NCBI GenBank assembly: GCA_964019165.1
Contig: OZ025271.1
Location: forward strand, 14,549,759-14,613,758
Direction of reading: 5' to 3'
DNA from: Mastigias papua
Taxonomy: Eukaryota; Cnidaria; Scyphozoa; Rhizostomeae; Mastigiidae
DNA length: 64,000 bases
Positions 24,086 to 39,049 of the stretch are shown here, piece after piece. Position 1 is the stretch's first letter; the number at the start of each line of letters is the position of its first letter. The position numbers were made by a program, and so were the translations under genes. Under the pieces are notes generated by a model. It did no database searches. It saw nothing but the letters and a program-made list of their open reading frames with translations, and was not told the DNA's origin.

Positions 24086-24248
24086 TTATACATGTATAAA
24101 ATTAGGAGAACTCTCGATCATTTTGATAGGCTCGTCTCCAACAATCTGTGGCGAAACATCATCCAACTCCTGGTTATCTGGAGTGCTTGATGTTTGATCT
24201 AGAGTGAAGACAGGCGGACGTGGTAATTTGATAGACCCTCTGGCTGCA
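24086..24248 (-). CDS. Candidate terminal coding exon, unrecognised gene
   Basis: After a T-rich stretch (TTTCTTAAATGTTTCTTA) and an acceptor-like CCTAG, a minus-strand frame stays open for 53 codons to a TAA. It reads AARGSIKLPRPPVFTLDQ, then TSSTPDNQELDDVSPQIVG, then DEPIKMIESSPNFIHV. Composition is Ser/Pro/Asp/Glu-rich and without Cys, like a flexible C-terminal tail. No 3' splice donor is needed. The polypyrimidine tract is some distance from the AG, which lowers confidence. I do not recognise the protein, and no upstream exon could be found before 25.6 kb. Confidence 0.35.
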
Positions 24249-25603
24249 CTAGGTTGTCATCGATGTTTGGTTCTATTACAAGCTTCAAGAATTTTAAGAA
24301 ACATTTAAGAAACATTTGAGGCTGAATTCAGCCATCTATTATAAAACATCCAGGCTGAAAGCAGAATGCTTGTTTCTTGTAAAAAACACGTGTACTCAAG
24401 ATTTTCGTTCCATTTCAGGAATATGACGTGAAACATTGAGAAGACTGTTCAACAAACGAACTGGAATTAATATCACACTTTAGTTATCACTGTTATGTCA
24501 TGACACTTTATTTACCAATGCTATATAATGTCAAAGTGTATACATAAGTTTAGGATTTTAGGCCATATCTTATTGATAGACAAACTTCTACAGTCAATTG
24601 GAGATGTGTGCAACTGTCGATGTGCTGTTTAAAATGTCAATGGCCTTTTTTGTTTTTTTTATGTAATGCTTTAGTGCAATATATGCTATTTGTGCTGTTT
24701 TATGTTACCTAGTTTTGTTTTAAAGGAAGAATACTCATGAGCTCGATCCTCTACTCTATCTTTGCTATCAATTATCCTCAATTAAGTCTCCAAACTGTTC
24801 AAACAAGCAATTTTTGAATATAAACAAACTCTAGACATCCCAGAAGCCTACTTTGCAAAATATTGCTTTCTTCTTCAAGCAAGATCATATTCTTCAATCT
24901 TAGTAAATGAATTAAAAAACAATATATTAATCGCATTGTATCACAAGTGTTTAATTTGATAGGTTAAATTTAATGCAATATTTTATTTCAGCACAGCAAA
25001 ACTAACCTAAAGCACTCCACCCCTTCCCCCTCCCAATCAATGGTGTACAATGTATGCACTTGTTCCATTCATCATTCATCATTCATCTTCTATTTGATAA
25101 ACAATACATATCTCTTAATAATCATTTGTTGTTATAAGTCCTTTTGGATTTCATGCACTAGAGAAAAGGCTAAGATCATTAGAAGGTGTTCCTGTCATGC
25201 ACAAGTAGAATTGCTATTGATATATTCTTTAAATATACATTAAATTATAGAAGGGAACAGCTCCAAAAACCATGTCCTATTTTTCAAGATTCTCGAATAT
25301 TGTCCTTTTCAAGGTTTTGATTTCTGTGGCACTTTTCTCGGGACCATTTCACAAGCTTTCCATTTATCGCCGAAGGTGAAAACTACCCTTTTTCGAGTAG
25401 TATCCCAAGACAATGAAGACACCAATTGATTTGAATTGCACATAACAGATTTTATTTTCGAACAAGGAAGAAAACACTTCAATTAAAATAAAGTTTCGCA
25501 CAAGGGTCACGGCCGTAAAATGGAGGGACGGTTAATCGAGCTACGGAAGGAAGTATCGAGGAAGAGGAAGTACTGTGAAGATTTCATTAATTATGATTAA
25601 TGA
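24249..25603. other. Non-coding stretch
   Basis: No supported gene. T-rich sequence at 24640-24720 and a C-rich patch at 25010-25035; no element ends identified. Confidence 0.35.
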
Positions 25604-28601
<2,998 letters not shown>

Positions 28602-31529
28602 GTTTATAGAGTAATTTTTTAAGCAGCCTCTATTTGCGGATAATTCCATTCTCGCAAACGAGGTGGAAGTTTGCAAGATGGCGTCCGAAAATGTTGTCTT
28701 GTGCAATCAAAACAATCTCATCAGAATTGCAATTATTAGTGTAACCAGCTAAGTCATTCGGGTAGACATGTAATGGAGAACATTGGTTTGTATATATTCA
28801 TGATTGGTCAACGGATCTTGCAATATGTGTACACTGCTATCATATTGTGCCAGTCATCAGCCCACTTTGCAAGTTAATAAGGAAAAGGCCATATCTTGTA
28901 CGTATGGAAAACAGGTGAGTAAGTTGAGCTGATATATATACTGAACTACACTAAAACATATTACTCCTACCTTTTAAGTAAGGATTTTTATTTCTATGCT
29001 TGTGGTGAGGCGAAATAACACGTTCAGTTTTAAACTATTTACATTTGCATTTTGACCTTTATTTATTTACTCATAGTTGGCTGGACGCTTGACTAACCCT
29101 AGGTAAACTTGTGTGTAGAAAAGCAATCAGTTCGTGATTGCTGTTAGGACATTGGGGTCATTTGGAAAGTTTTGGTCTTCAATTTTTGGTTCTATAGATT
29201 TTTCTTAGGGATATATACATTTGGCTGTAAACATGGGTTAATTTTGCCTAAGTCTTGAGTAACACAACGTAATACTTTAGTGGCTTTTCAGTTCAATAGT
29301 TTATTTCAAATCGTTTTTAGGACGCTAGATTGCATATAGTCATCTCGGGAGATAAGCATTCTAAAATGAAAAGAGATATGTAAAAGTTAAACCCTAGAAA
29401 ATGCAGGCTTCAGTTATTTGAAGAACCAAAAGCCAAACTGTCCCCCCTTGGTACCAACCATGGTTGTTCCTTTGGGGCAGGGGATAGCATCAGGCAAGTT
29501 AAAGCAGCTACCATAACTAACTTGAAGAGGTCTGCTGGCTCTAGCTCTCAGAAATGCTTTGTGAGCAACTATACTTGCACAGTTCAGCATTTTTTCTTGA
29601 TCCATTCTTCAAACTGTCATTTGCCAAGGGCTTGTTTCACTATTTACCCTATCCACTATTACATTGCTGCATTGTCATTGCCTTTGGCATCTGTAGAATG
29701 CAGGTCAGCAGGTCATGTAAAAATGCAGGTCACATTGGCTGCTACTTGTATTGTTATGAGGAGGCCATTCAGTTCAATCTATGTCATATTGAAGAAAGGC
29801 TGGAGGACATGGATAAGTTCATCAAAGAATCTGATAATATCTCCAGATAATATGTTGATATCTTGGTCAAGCAGTCATGATGCATGTCCATATCAATATG
29901 CAATAATCAGACTGCTGCGTGCTTACTTTGTAACTAGCTTAGCATTTTGTGTTTTGACCGAATTTTCTATGAAACATCTCAGGTGATATTTTATTGAAAT
30001 TGGAATCAGGTATGTTGAATTCTGACCCTTGTGTGTATAGCACATTGTAGTACTGACTGCATTGTACAATGTGTTTGAGACACATTGTGTTGTATGGGCA
30101 TTTCACTCATAACTAGACTTGAAACATTTGCTAGAATGCATGGGGATTAATTTCCAAGGTAAAGATAATAGCATATTTAATAGCAGTATCCAAATCTACC
30201 TTTGTCATCTCCATAATTTCTTGGAGTAACTGAACCAAAGACAACAAAGAGTAGCAGTATAATAATGAACTTCCAAATAAAATTTTTCTAATTAATATGA
30301 ATACAATCTTTTATGACTGGTTTCTACAACATATTTTTAATAAATAACATAAGTGATCTGGATTACTCCAACTCCCCCACATTCCATAATCCACAATGGC
30401 CAATGTTTACAAGTGTATATGTGCCTCTCTACTTCTCCATGTCATTAGTTCTTCTCTCTTTATTTGGTCAAATCCTCATTTACACTGTTTTCTGCACATT
30501 CTATTCCCTCACTTGACAATCAGTTAGTACTTGCAAGCTGTGTAGAACTGAAAAGCAAAAAATATACAGTAGGTGGATGCAAGTCTTTCCCACTGACTTA
30601 ACCACTTAAAAATTTCCATGTATTTTGTCTGTTGTGTGCCATGATCTGCATTGTATGTCACCTGGTAACCTGCTTTTATAGTGGCCCCCTTGTTCTAGGT
30701 TATTTGTTGAAGCATAAAATTTGCTTAGTTATGAACTAACTGTAGCTATTTTCTTTTGAATTACTTAATTTGCCCTTTGTGCAAGGCATTGGGTGAGAGT
30801 CCAGAAATATTTCCAACTTTCCACTTGCTGTCAAATCTTCATCTTAACCCTTCCTCTTTTAAGACAATCAAAAGTAGCCAAAGTTCTTAAAATCTGCATT
30901 GTGTATATCTCAAAAACTTGAAATGTAGAAGGAGTATGCATTTCATTGTCAATGTCATATTAACTGAAAACTTGGTTAAAGCTGTATTGTTAATGCAAAT
31001 TACTAAACCTTCCTCAAGTACAAAAAAAGAGCAAAATCTTTCTCCGTCTCAGATCTATAGAGCTGTGAATTTTTCTGGAGTCTGCATTTGGAAGAGGGGA
31101 GTAGATCATAATCTGGGTGTCGAAAATGCAAGTTTGTCTTAACTTTTGTTTCATGATCTTATTGAGATATTTGCTCATTTTATGTACTCTTAGATCCACC
31201 AGTTTTGGACATCTAAATTCCCACTTTTTATCCCTCTTGTTAGAGTTTTTCCCCCTACTGAGATGTACATATCAATAACAGTCATTGATTTTATATTTTG
31301 TTTCAAATCCAAGACGTAATGTAATCTATTACTCAGTTGCTCACAAATAGACATTTTGGTTCCTTACTCACCTTGGCTATCTGATGACTTAATATTCAAT
31401 CAGCTTTATGTATATTTGGTCACAAATATATTATTATATGAGCATCAGTCTGATCTTCAACTATTGCAGCTTGTTACTACAGCCCATATGGTTAGCACCA
31501 ATGATTTATACTAGAATAAAAAAACAAGA
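28602..31529. other. Long stretch without a supported gene
   Basis: Overlapping + strand frames of 154 and 98 codons at 29522-29986 are the longest; the shorter one ends HIEERLEDMDKFIKES, which looks protein-like, but neither has splice context or a motif I can name. A block at 28625-28680 loosely resembles the duplicated segment near 9100 (CAGCCTCT...ACGAGGT), perhaps a distant third fragment. Confidence 0.3.
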
Positions 31530-33145
31530 AATTACACTAGTCTGATTTTAATTGACTTGAAGAAGGATTTCAACATAATTGATCTGGAAGCCCAACTCAA
31601 AAATGGAAATGTATTAAGTACCTTATCTTGTGTATGATTGGCTCATAACAAGCATGTATAACAGTAAGCATAACACAAGTGTTTAAAATATGATTGTTTT
31701 TAGAGCATGATTTATTAACCACCAGGAATCTTGACATTGCATCTTAAGAACATCCTTTCTTTTTATCACAGGCAAAGACTTCCCTACATTTCCATTCAAA
31801 TCATCATTAAACTAATTGTTTAAGACCATGTGTAGGTCTGGGTAATGCAGAATCATCTTTTCTCACACTACTGAGTTGATAGTCATACCCTGCAAGTGAA
31901 TCACAACTTGTAATTCAGCACTCGTCTTATATGCTAGGTAGGAACAGTCCTAGGTTGGAGTCCCCATTTTGTTTTGCTTTTCTTAAGTCTTGTCTATATA
32001 TTTTTAAGGCATTCTTAAGAGGGGTGCAAAACAGAGCTCCCAACCTGTTCAAGGATATCATTTTCTAGGGCACCTTTGTTTTGCTCAGGGCAAGACCTGA
32101 TAGATATTTACTTTCTTGGTTTCCTATATTAAAGTGTATTTGAAGGATATCTCCATTTTGTACATCTTCTTTCAATGCCCACTGTTAATCCACCTGGAAT
32201 GTCTTGTGTTTTCTTAGAAACCATTGAGAAAAATACTCTCACTGCAAGCATTTGATTGTATTCCTCACTATTGGCACAATATTTGCCAAATCAAAAATAA
32301 TTTAAGTTTCAGATTGCATGATGGTGGATGGCTAACTTTGACCAATAGAGTTCCAATTAGTTCTCCTGTAAAATCAGAAAATCATAATCATGGCTGGTCA
32401 ACTATTAGTGACTTTGTAGAAGGAAGACAGCTACAATGATAGTGCAGATTTTTAATTCACTGACTCAGCCTATTTTAGTGGATTACTCTTACAATTACTC
32501 ATATAGAAAAGCTACTATACTCATCAAAAGCGGATCATTGAATACTATACATCATCATCCAGCTCATCAGAAGAGAGTTGGAAACTATGCAAACATACTG
32601 ATACTGTGAAGGCCATGGCAAATTGAGCCCTTGCTCTTATTAAGTATTCCAAGAAATATCTACCACCTGATATACTCAATGAAATATACAGAGGAAGTGT
32701 TAAGCCCCCTTGTAGGTACAGTTGTTCCATTAGGGGTTGCCTTTAGTGAACCAACAATTGACATCTTGCAAGAAGTTCAGCAGACAATGCTGCTAGAGTT
32801 GTAAGCAACAACCAATATCATGCTTCTTCTGCTCCTGCAATCCAGAATCTTTGTTATTCAATCAGCAGCGATCTTGTAAGAAAAGAAACAGCCACATTTA
32901 CATACAATTCTTTATATTCACTAGCCCAGGCATATGTGAGAGAATTACATCGAATTACATAGTTGTAAAATGCTTTACTACACAAGAACAGTTAATATGC
33001 TCATCAGAAACTGGTCTTACATTGCACATCCTAAAAAAGCCAATGGCCAGAAGCTTTTTATAATCATAGTGCAAAAAGGTGGAACAGTCTAGAAACAGAA
33101 ACAAAACTTGCACCCACCCTCAAAAGCCTGCAAGGACTCTGATAC
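31530..33145 (+). pseudogene. LINE (CR1/L2-type) reverse transcriptase remnant
   Basis: A broken + strand frame at about 31535 reads TSLILIDLKKDFNIIDLEAQ, matching the RT palm region around the first catalytic Asp, where intact LINEs read as an LxxAFDxVDH box. At 32620-32700 another frame has the pattern ALIKYSKKYLPPDIL followed by LNEIYRGSVKP, the conserved post-RT block. At about 33010-33143 come words matching the C terminus (KRWNSLE with frame slips, then LAPTLKSLQGL). Many stops and frame changes, and an unalignable middle of about 900 bases, show that the copy is old. The 5' part and endonuclease are missing. Confidence 0.6.
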
Positions 33146-35800
33146 AGATTTTATTTCAGATCAGCATTCCTTCTTTATTCTATTATTTTTTGCAAAATAT
33201 ATTTTGAATTAGGCATGTAAGCATCTTTTGTTCTTAATCCAGCATTTATTTGGTTTTCATTTTTATCTATATTTTATTTTGATTTTTAAGTTAAAGCAGA
33301 ATCAGCAATGATTTGTTACAAGCTATGGTTTTTGACTATACACTAGAACCTCTTCAACTATTAGTTTTGTAGATTGTGGTTGAAGTTTTAGACCCCAAAC
33401 CCCCACTGATTAATCTATATCAGTAGAAGTCAATCAGAGATCATGCTCTCTTTATTGTGCAAAGGAGATATTCTGTTGCTAGATGGTCCATCTTGAGTGT
33501 ACCTTTTAAATGTTACTTCCAACAAATGACCTGTCATGTTGTCAAAATTGGATGAAGTTCAAACTGCTCTATTTTCAGAACAAGAAGAGATGTTGGGCTA
33601 AAATCTCCAAATCTTGTTTTCTCTTGGTTATCTATCTTACATTTAAAAATCAACTAGCACTATGATGGTTGGTTACATATCCACTGATTTTGTCCCTCTT
33701 GGATGTGAAATACCCATTATCCACTGTTTCTTTGAAAAGCCACTGAATGCAGTATACATTGTCACATTGGCAACCTGGAATCTGACACTCCCTCTTCAAT
33801 AAAATATTCTAGTTTCAGCACTGGGCCCATATTGTTATGGTAAGTTAAAGACTATATTGTTGACAAATTTAGTCACCACAGTAACTTTGATGCATGAAAT
33901 CTAAGTTTTTCAAGGGAGGGGCCAGCCCCTAAACTGTCAATGCATACATCTCTTGTATACAGCCAGGATCCCTCCATAATTCCAGCAGAGGCCCCATGAT
34001 TGATTGGCATCATTAATCAGTAATCAATCACAGATTTGTATGATCTGTGCTCTTTATTGTGATCTCACATGCTATCTTTATTGTGCATAGAACACATTCA
34101 ATTTTTGGATGTATGCTCTATGATTTTATGATATTTTGATATAAAAAGTTAGTTCTTGTTATTTCTGGCATAGTTGATTGAATTTTAGTTTAATTGACTT
34201 TCAGATTTATATCAATAGACATGTTTTCAAATCAAGGAGCTTAAGTATTTGTTCATCTTAGTTCTAAAACTTATGGAATTGTAGTGAACATGTATTGATA
34301 AGTTATTGAGAAATTCCTTTGACAGCATTTTTGAAATGTTGTTTGTAGTTGTATTGAAATCAAATTTGTAAAAGTGTCAATTGAATTGAATAATAATTGG
34401 AAGGACATTTTGGTTTTTACATGCAATGGTAGTTTGTAAAGCCTTATGAAGTCTGCATATTACCAATGATCAATTGAATTGTCTGTTTATTATTTTCTCA
34501 GACCTCTTTTTTCAAGTACTCTAGAGCTGTTATGAATATTATTTCATCAACTCAATAGAGCCTTTAGTCATATAAAAAAGTCATTTCTTCCTTGACCCTG
34601 ACACAAATGTCAAAATTGAGAACATCAATGTAAATTGTCTAAAATTGAGAACATTAATTTCCATATCTTTTTATCCCATAATATTACTTTTGTTCAACTA
34701 GAAGTATATTTTGGTATTTGGTGCTATAGTGTTAGAAAATGTAGATGATGTTTGGCAAGCCTGCTCAAAGATTTGTCCATTAAGTTTTTGCATTTTTATT
34801 TTTCTGCATGGTGCAAAAGAGAGAGTACCCATCTACACAAAATAATTCAAAACTAATGGTGACATCTAAAAATGACATATGAAATTTATCATAAAAATTG
34901 AAAGATGAGTGAGAAAATTCTTTTAGTATTTTTCTGTATTAAGCTCTAAAGTTTATTATTCAAGGGTAGGTTGTTTTCAAATAATTGCCCCTGTTTACCT
35001 TCATTGAGAAATAGACACCAAATCACACATCATGCCAACTTTATAGGATGATCCAACAACTGACTAACGCCTTCAACAAATATTTCTGGCATGTGAATCC
35101 TCCACAAACCTTATTTTGCTACGCTCCTGTTTATCGCTTTATCTTTACTCGATTTCCTGCAATTTTAGTATGCACATTACACAGTCCTAAAATCTTTGTT
35201 CCTCGATGACACCTGATAGTGTACTTGTCTTTCCTGGATTTCACGGCATTTTAATATATTAGATACCCAACCCCGCGTTTTCCTGAATTGTTTTGATCGT
35301 CTCTACATTTATGTGATTTTTACAGTTGTAGTATACTCTTATAAACAGTTGTAAAATCTCATGGTAGATTTTGGCTTTCCTTCATTTCTTGACATTTAAC
35401 ATTCTTACTGATCTCAATTCAAGAGGGAATTTAATTTGATTGGTCATATATTTGTCATAAGATTAAATACAGTAATCGTTTTAAATTCTGACCGTTTTCC
35501 ACTATTATCAATAGTGCTTTGACTTGATTTTGCTTCTCATCGGGTGTTTTGATAGGCCATCGCTCATTTGGATTCTATTTTATCAATTGGATTTTGACCA
35601 TGGCATCCAAATATATACTTCAATCTCCTATATGCAACTTCATACAATATTCTCTCTCTTCTATGTCGATAAAATAATTCAGATTTTCGGACAAAACATA
35701 GTTTTTCAAGCCAAAACATTAGCTTCTTTATGCAGAAGATCTCTCTTACTTTCTTTGAAACAGCCACGGGGCTAAGGAAAAAGCGGCAAAAAGCCGCCAT
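33146..35800. other. Long stretch without a supported gene
   Basis: T-rich single-strand bias over much of 33.2-35.0 kb, with no recognisable feature. The 107-codon minus-strand frame at 35564-35887 overlaps the candidate promoter and lacks motifs. Confidence 0.35.
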
Positions 35801-35833
35801 AATTTGCAGAACAATAGTGTCTATTGTTATTGA

Positions 35834-36152
35834 CCAATCAGATTGCTCCATTTTAGCCCTTTTGGTGGCAGAGGCTGGAGCCGCCACCTATGGATTTAGA
35901 GCGAAATTAGCAGCCCTTGGCCGCGAAATTAGCCGCAACTTGACTTTTTGGGACTCTTTTGTGTCTTCAACCAATCAGATTTCAGCATTCTGCTGTTGAT
36001 TGTTTATTTACCCAACCAAATAGCTTTATTTTACAATAGGCGATTATGCAAACAACCAATCAGCACGTAGTATTTGAATATTGATCAATTCTTTGAATTA
36101 TTGGCCAATCATAGACCATCATTTGAATTAGCATTGAAGTATCATCCAATCA
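35834..36152 (+). promoter_or_regulatory. CCAAT-box cluster, candidate promoter
   Basis: The exact heptamer CCAATCA occurs five times in one orientation within 320 bases: 35834, 35971, 36056, 36105, 36146. The sequence just upstream (35765-35935) is the most CpG-rich part of this neighbourhood, with repeated AGCCGCC. CCAATCA is the core bound by NF-Y in animals, and multiple copies upstream of the start are typical of strong promoters. About 120 bases downstream comes a donor-like GACGGGG then GTAAGA (36271), and a start-codon exon follows at 36617. Confidence 0.5.
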
Positions 36153-36616
36153 GGTAGTTCTATTTTCAAATTTTACATTGTATTTTCCTTTGTTTTCTAG
36201 CCAGTCAAGGAAGTTTTAATATGGTCGTTATCAGCCTTATTTCCGGCTTTCAGTTCAGCAGAAAGACGGGGGTAAGAAATCGGTTTTATTAATATTTCTT
36301 GATTGATCTATAGTTCTTCTACTTACAAGTTAAGACTAAGTTATACTCTACTTGGCCTAATCGATGTAAGAGTTGTAAAGATAAGTATGTAGAACTTATG
36401 TTAACAACTCTTACATCTATTAGACCATTACAAATATTGCCTAAGAGACTAAGTCAATGAAGTGAAGGGTGTCTTAGTTCATCACTGAGTTTAATCATAG
36501 ATCAACAAAACAGCCCTGTTGATTTTCACAAAAAGCGATCTGAAAATAGACACCCAAACACAACATTAAATTAGTCTCAAGGACAAACTAAGTGTGAATA
36601 GTAGGAAAGGAAGACA

Positions 36617-36650
36617 ATGAAGACTCCGGATGAACATAGCCAAAAACAAG
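36617..36650 (+). CDS. Candidate first coding exon (start codon to donor)
   Basis: ATG at 36617 has A at -3 and begins MKTPDEHSQKQ, ending in CAAG then GTAAGC, a strong donor. A non-coding exon could end at 36271 (GACGGGG, GTAAGA), with an acceptor at about 36601 that has a weak polypyrimidine tract. The arrangement promoter, non-coding exon 1, short coding exon 2 is coherent, but the downstream exons were not found: the open frame at 37231-37539 does not join in phase. Product unknown. Confidence 0.35.
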
Positions 36651-36984
36651 GTAAGCGAATGTATATTAGAATATAACTGAAATCTATATGGAGTGCTCTA
36701 CGCAAGGGGTTGTTCAAAACTGCCTTATGGAATCGCTGAGAGAAAGTAATATGGTGAGCTCAAACATCCTACTTTCTCTCAAGACTTAATAGATTGAATA
36801 ATGTAAAAGATAGGTTTATGGGGATTGCAATACTGATTGGGTTCTCTAACACTTGTTAATGGCTATGTTTAAACATCTTAAAATAGTTATTTACACACAA
36901 GCAAATCATATAACTGCTAAACTGTTCATTAAACGTTGAAATATTTTCGAATTTGAGTGAAAGGTAGTCCCGCTTCTGTTCTTT

Positions 36985-37056
36985 ATTGTCGTCTTCTTCT
37001 TCCTCTTTTTCTTTGTATTCTTCTTCTTCTTCTTCATCTTCTTCTTCTACAGTCCT
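36985..37056. repeat. (TTC)n-rich microsatellite
   Basis: Mostly CTT/TTC triplets with interruptions. Lies in the presumed intron after the candidate start exon. Confidence 0.9.
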
Positions 37057-37230
37057 TTAACTTTCTATTCAGCATATATCGTTGATTGTTAGCTGATAAA
37101 AGAATGAAAAAGGCAGCAAAGCGATCTATGGTTTGGAATATAATCATTTTATTTCTTCAATATTTAAGAGAGATGTAAGCTATTAAGTCCAGTTTAGTCA
37201 TTGTTATGTATTGTAGTATGATATATTTTA

Positions 37231-37539
37231 ATGACGAATTATGTAATGCCGATCGAGAATATCTCTCTAAGTTTGCAAAATTTCTGCAATCAGCCCACAA
37301 GTATGCTTTATGTTTGTTCAGTATTCAGCACGAACCAAAACGATAATTTCAATAAACATTTCTTTGAAAGCTGTAAGGGAAACGCTTTTACTCAGACATA
37401 TTGTTACGGGAATGTTAAGGATACAGAACCAGTGAATCTCTCTACATGCAATACATTTTTGCACAATCTGATTTCAGTCGTTTCTAATTTTGAGATATGG
37501 AAATATATGCGTGTTATTTCAACCAATGTAACAATTTGA
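37231..37539 (+). other. 102-residue open frame of uncertain status
   Basis: Starts at ATG after TATTTTA and ends at TGA; contains five Cys but no recognised domain. It is the longest frame in the neighbourhood of the candidate promoter, yet lacks a clear splice link to the start exon at 36617. Could be an intronless small gene, an exon, or chance. Confidence 0.2.
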
Positions 37540-38106
37540 CTAGATTAAGATTAAGGTAAAAAAGAAATGATGAATTAAAATGATGAAAATCTTCAGTTTA
37601 CAGAACTTCTGAATTTGATTGAAAGCAATAATTGTTTAGCTTATTGTTATATGCTTCTGTTCTATTATTGAGAAGTGCAAAAATACTCGGCTTGTCCCGC
37701 ACTAGTTATCAGTCTCATTGAAATGAAATTAAAATAAAAAGAGATATGATACCTCAGAAAAACTATAAAAGTAACATTACAGGAGAGGAATCATGTTGTT
37801 AAATAAATTAGAAGGCAAATGATGTTCAGGTAATGAGAGGAAACATTGAGGTGAAGAAATTGGAAGGTAGGTGAACAGTTCTTCTCTTCATCACATAGTT
37901 TTTCTGACTCGAACTTAAAAATATTCCTTTTTGCTGTATTGTTTTGTAGTCCTTGACATAAAGTTTTGATTCATGTAAAAGAAATGAAAATAAATAAACT
38001 TGAAACAATTAATTAATCTTTGTTATCTGGTTCATTTGTTGAAATGTTGAATTTTAAAGAGGAAATTGTTTCTATGCTTCCAAGCACATTCATAAAATAC
38101 ATTGAT

Positions 38107-38267
38107 GATTAACATTAGATGAATTATTTTCTACTTTCAACCTTCAAAACCCTTAACTACATCTTCCATCCACCATCATCCAGAAACCACCAACCTTCAA
38201 AACTACCCACAGACTAAATCCACATTACTATTCTCAACACGCTGCTTAAATTCATCTAATGTTAATC
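38107..38267. repeat. 19-bp perfect inverted repeat around a C-rich spacer
   Basis: GATTAACATTAGATGAATT (38107-38125) and its exact inverse (38249-38267) flank 123 bases that are C- and A-rich on the + strand. Possible short mobile unit or hairpin; no target duplication found. Confidence 0.7.
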
Positions 38268-39049
38268 AAAAACAGGCTTTCAGATAGTTTTTCATTTGTC
38301 TGCTAGTCCATTTCTGTAGTAGTTCTAGTCGTCCTCGTTCTTTCAGCTTTTATCATTAATCAAAGAGAACCAGATAACAAAGTTAACATGATTTCAGATG
38401 CGTAATCACTTCTCAATTGTCATGATTCAGTTTTATCCACTTTTTTCTATCTCGATCCTGATTTTTAAATCTATGTTCAATTTGGTAGTAGTTTCCCTGA
38501 CATGACAGAATCCATGCTATGTCTCTTATTCTTTGGCCATAGTGATAAAATATAGTTAATCCAAAGTGTAACTTACGATTGAAGTCCTTGATATAGTCTT
38601 CTCTTTGATAGAACCATAGCATCTTTCATTGACTCCTTAAGTTCAAATAATAAGATATCATGTTATTGCAGTACGTATTTAAACATTTAAATTTGATGAA
38701 AATGTTGCAATGAATTTCCAACAATCTCCTTGGTTATTGCATTGATAGAATTGATGTCACAAAAGTCCTTCAACATCATAACAACACTTAGTCAATATCC
38801 AGGCATCTTCTTTCCATTAATCATTGTGTCTTTATGGATGTTAATCAGTAACTCTATATCATGTCCTGTTAAATATTGAAAAAAGGAAAATTCAAAATAA
38901 TTTGTCAATTAAGATAGTTATGATTCACCACTGTTTTTAAATGATTTTGTGGTCTTTCTATCGTTGTACCATTATAGTTTCTCGATGCATATAATTATAT
39001 AGATATAACTTAAGGACAGATACATATATTTACATATGACTCCCACCTG
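38268..39049. other. Non-coding stretch
   Basis: Nothing recognisable before the satellite array. Confidence 0.4.

Noticed and set aside
35564..35999. Frames of 107 and 89 codons on opposite strands
   Set aside because: They lie in the CpG-richer promoter candidate; open length fits local composition, and no domain is visible.
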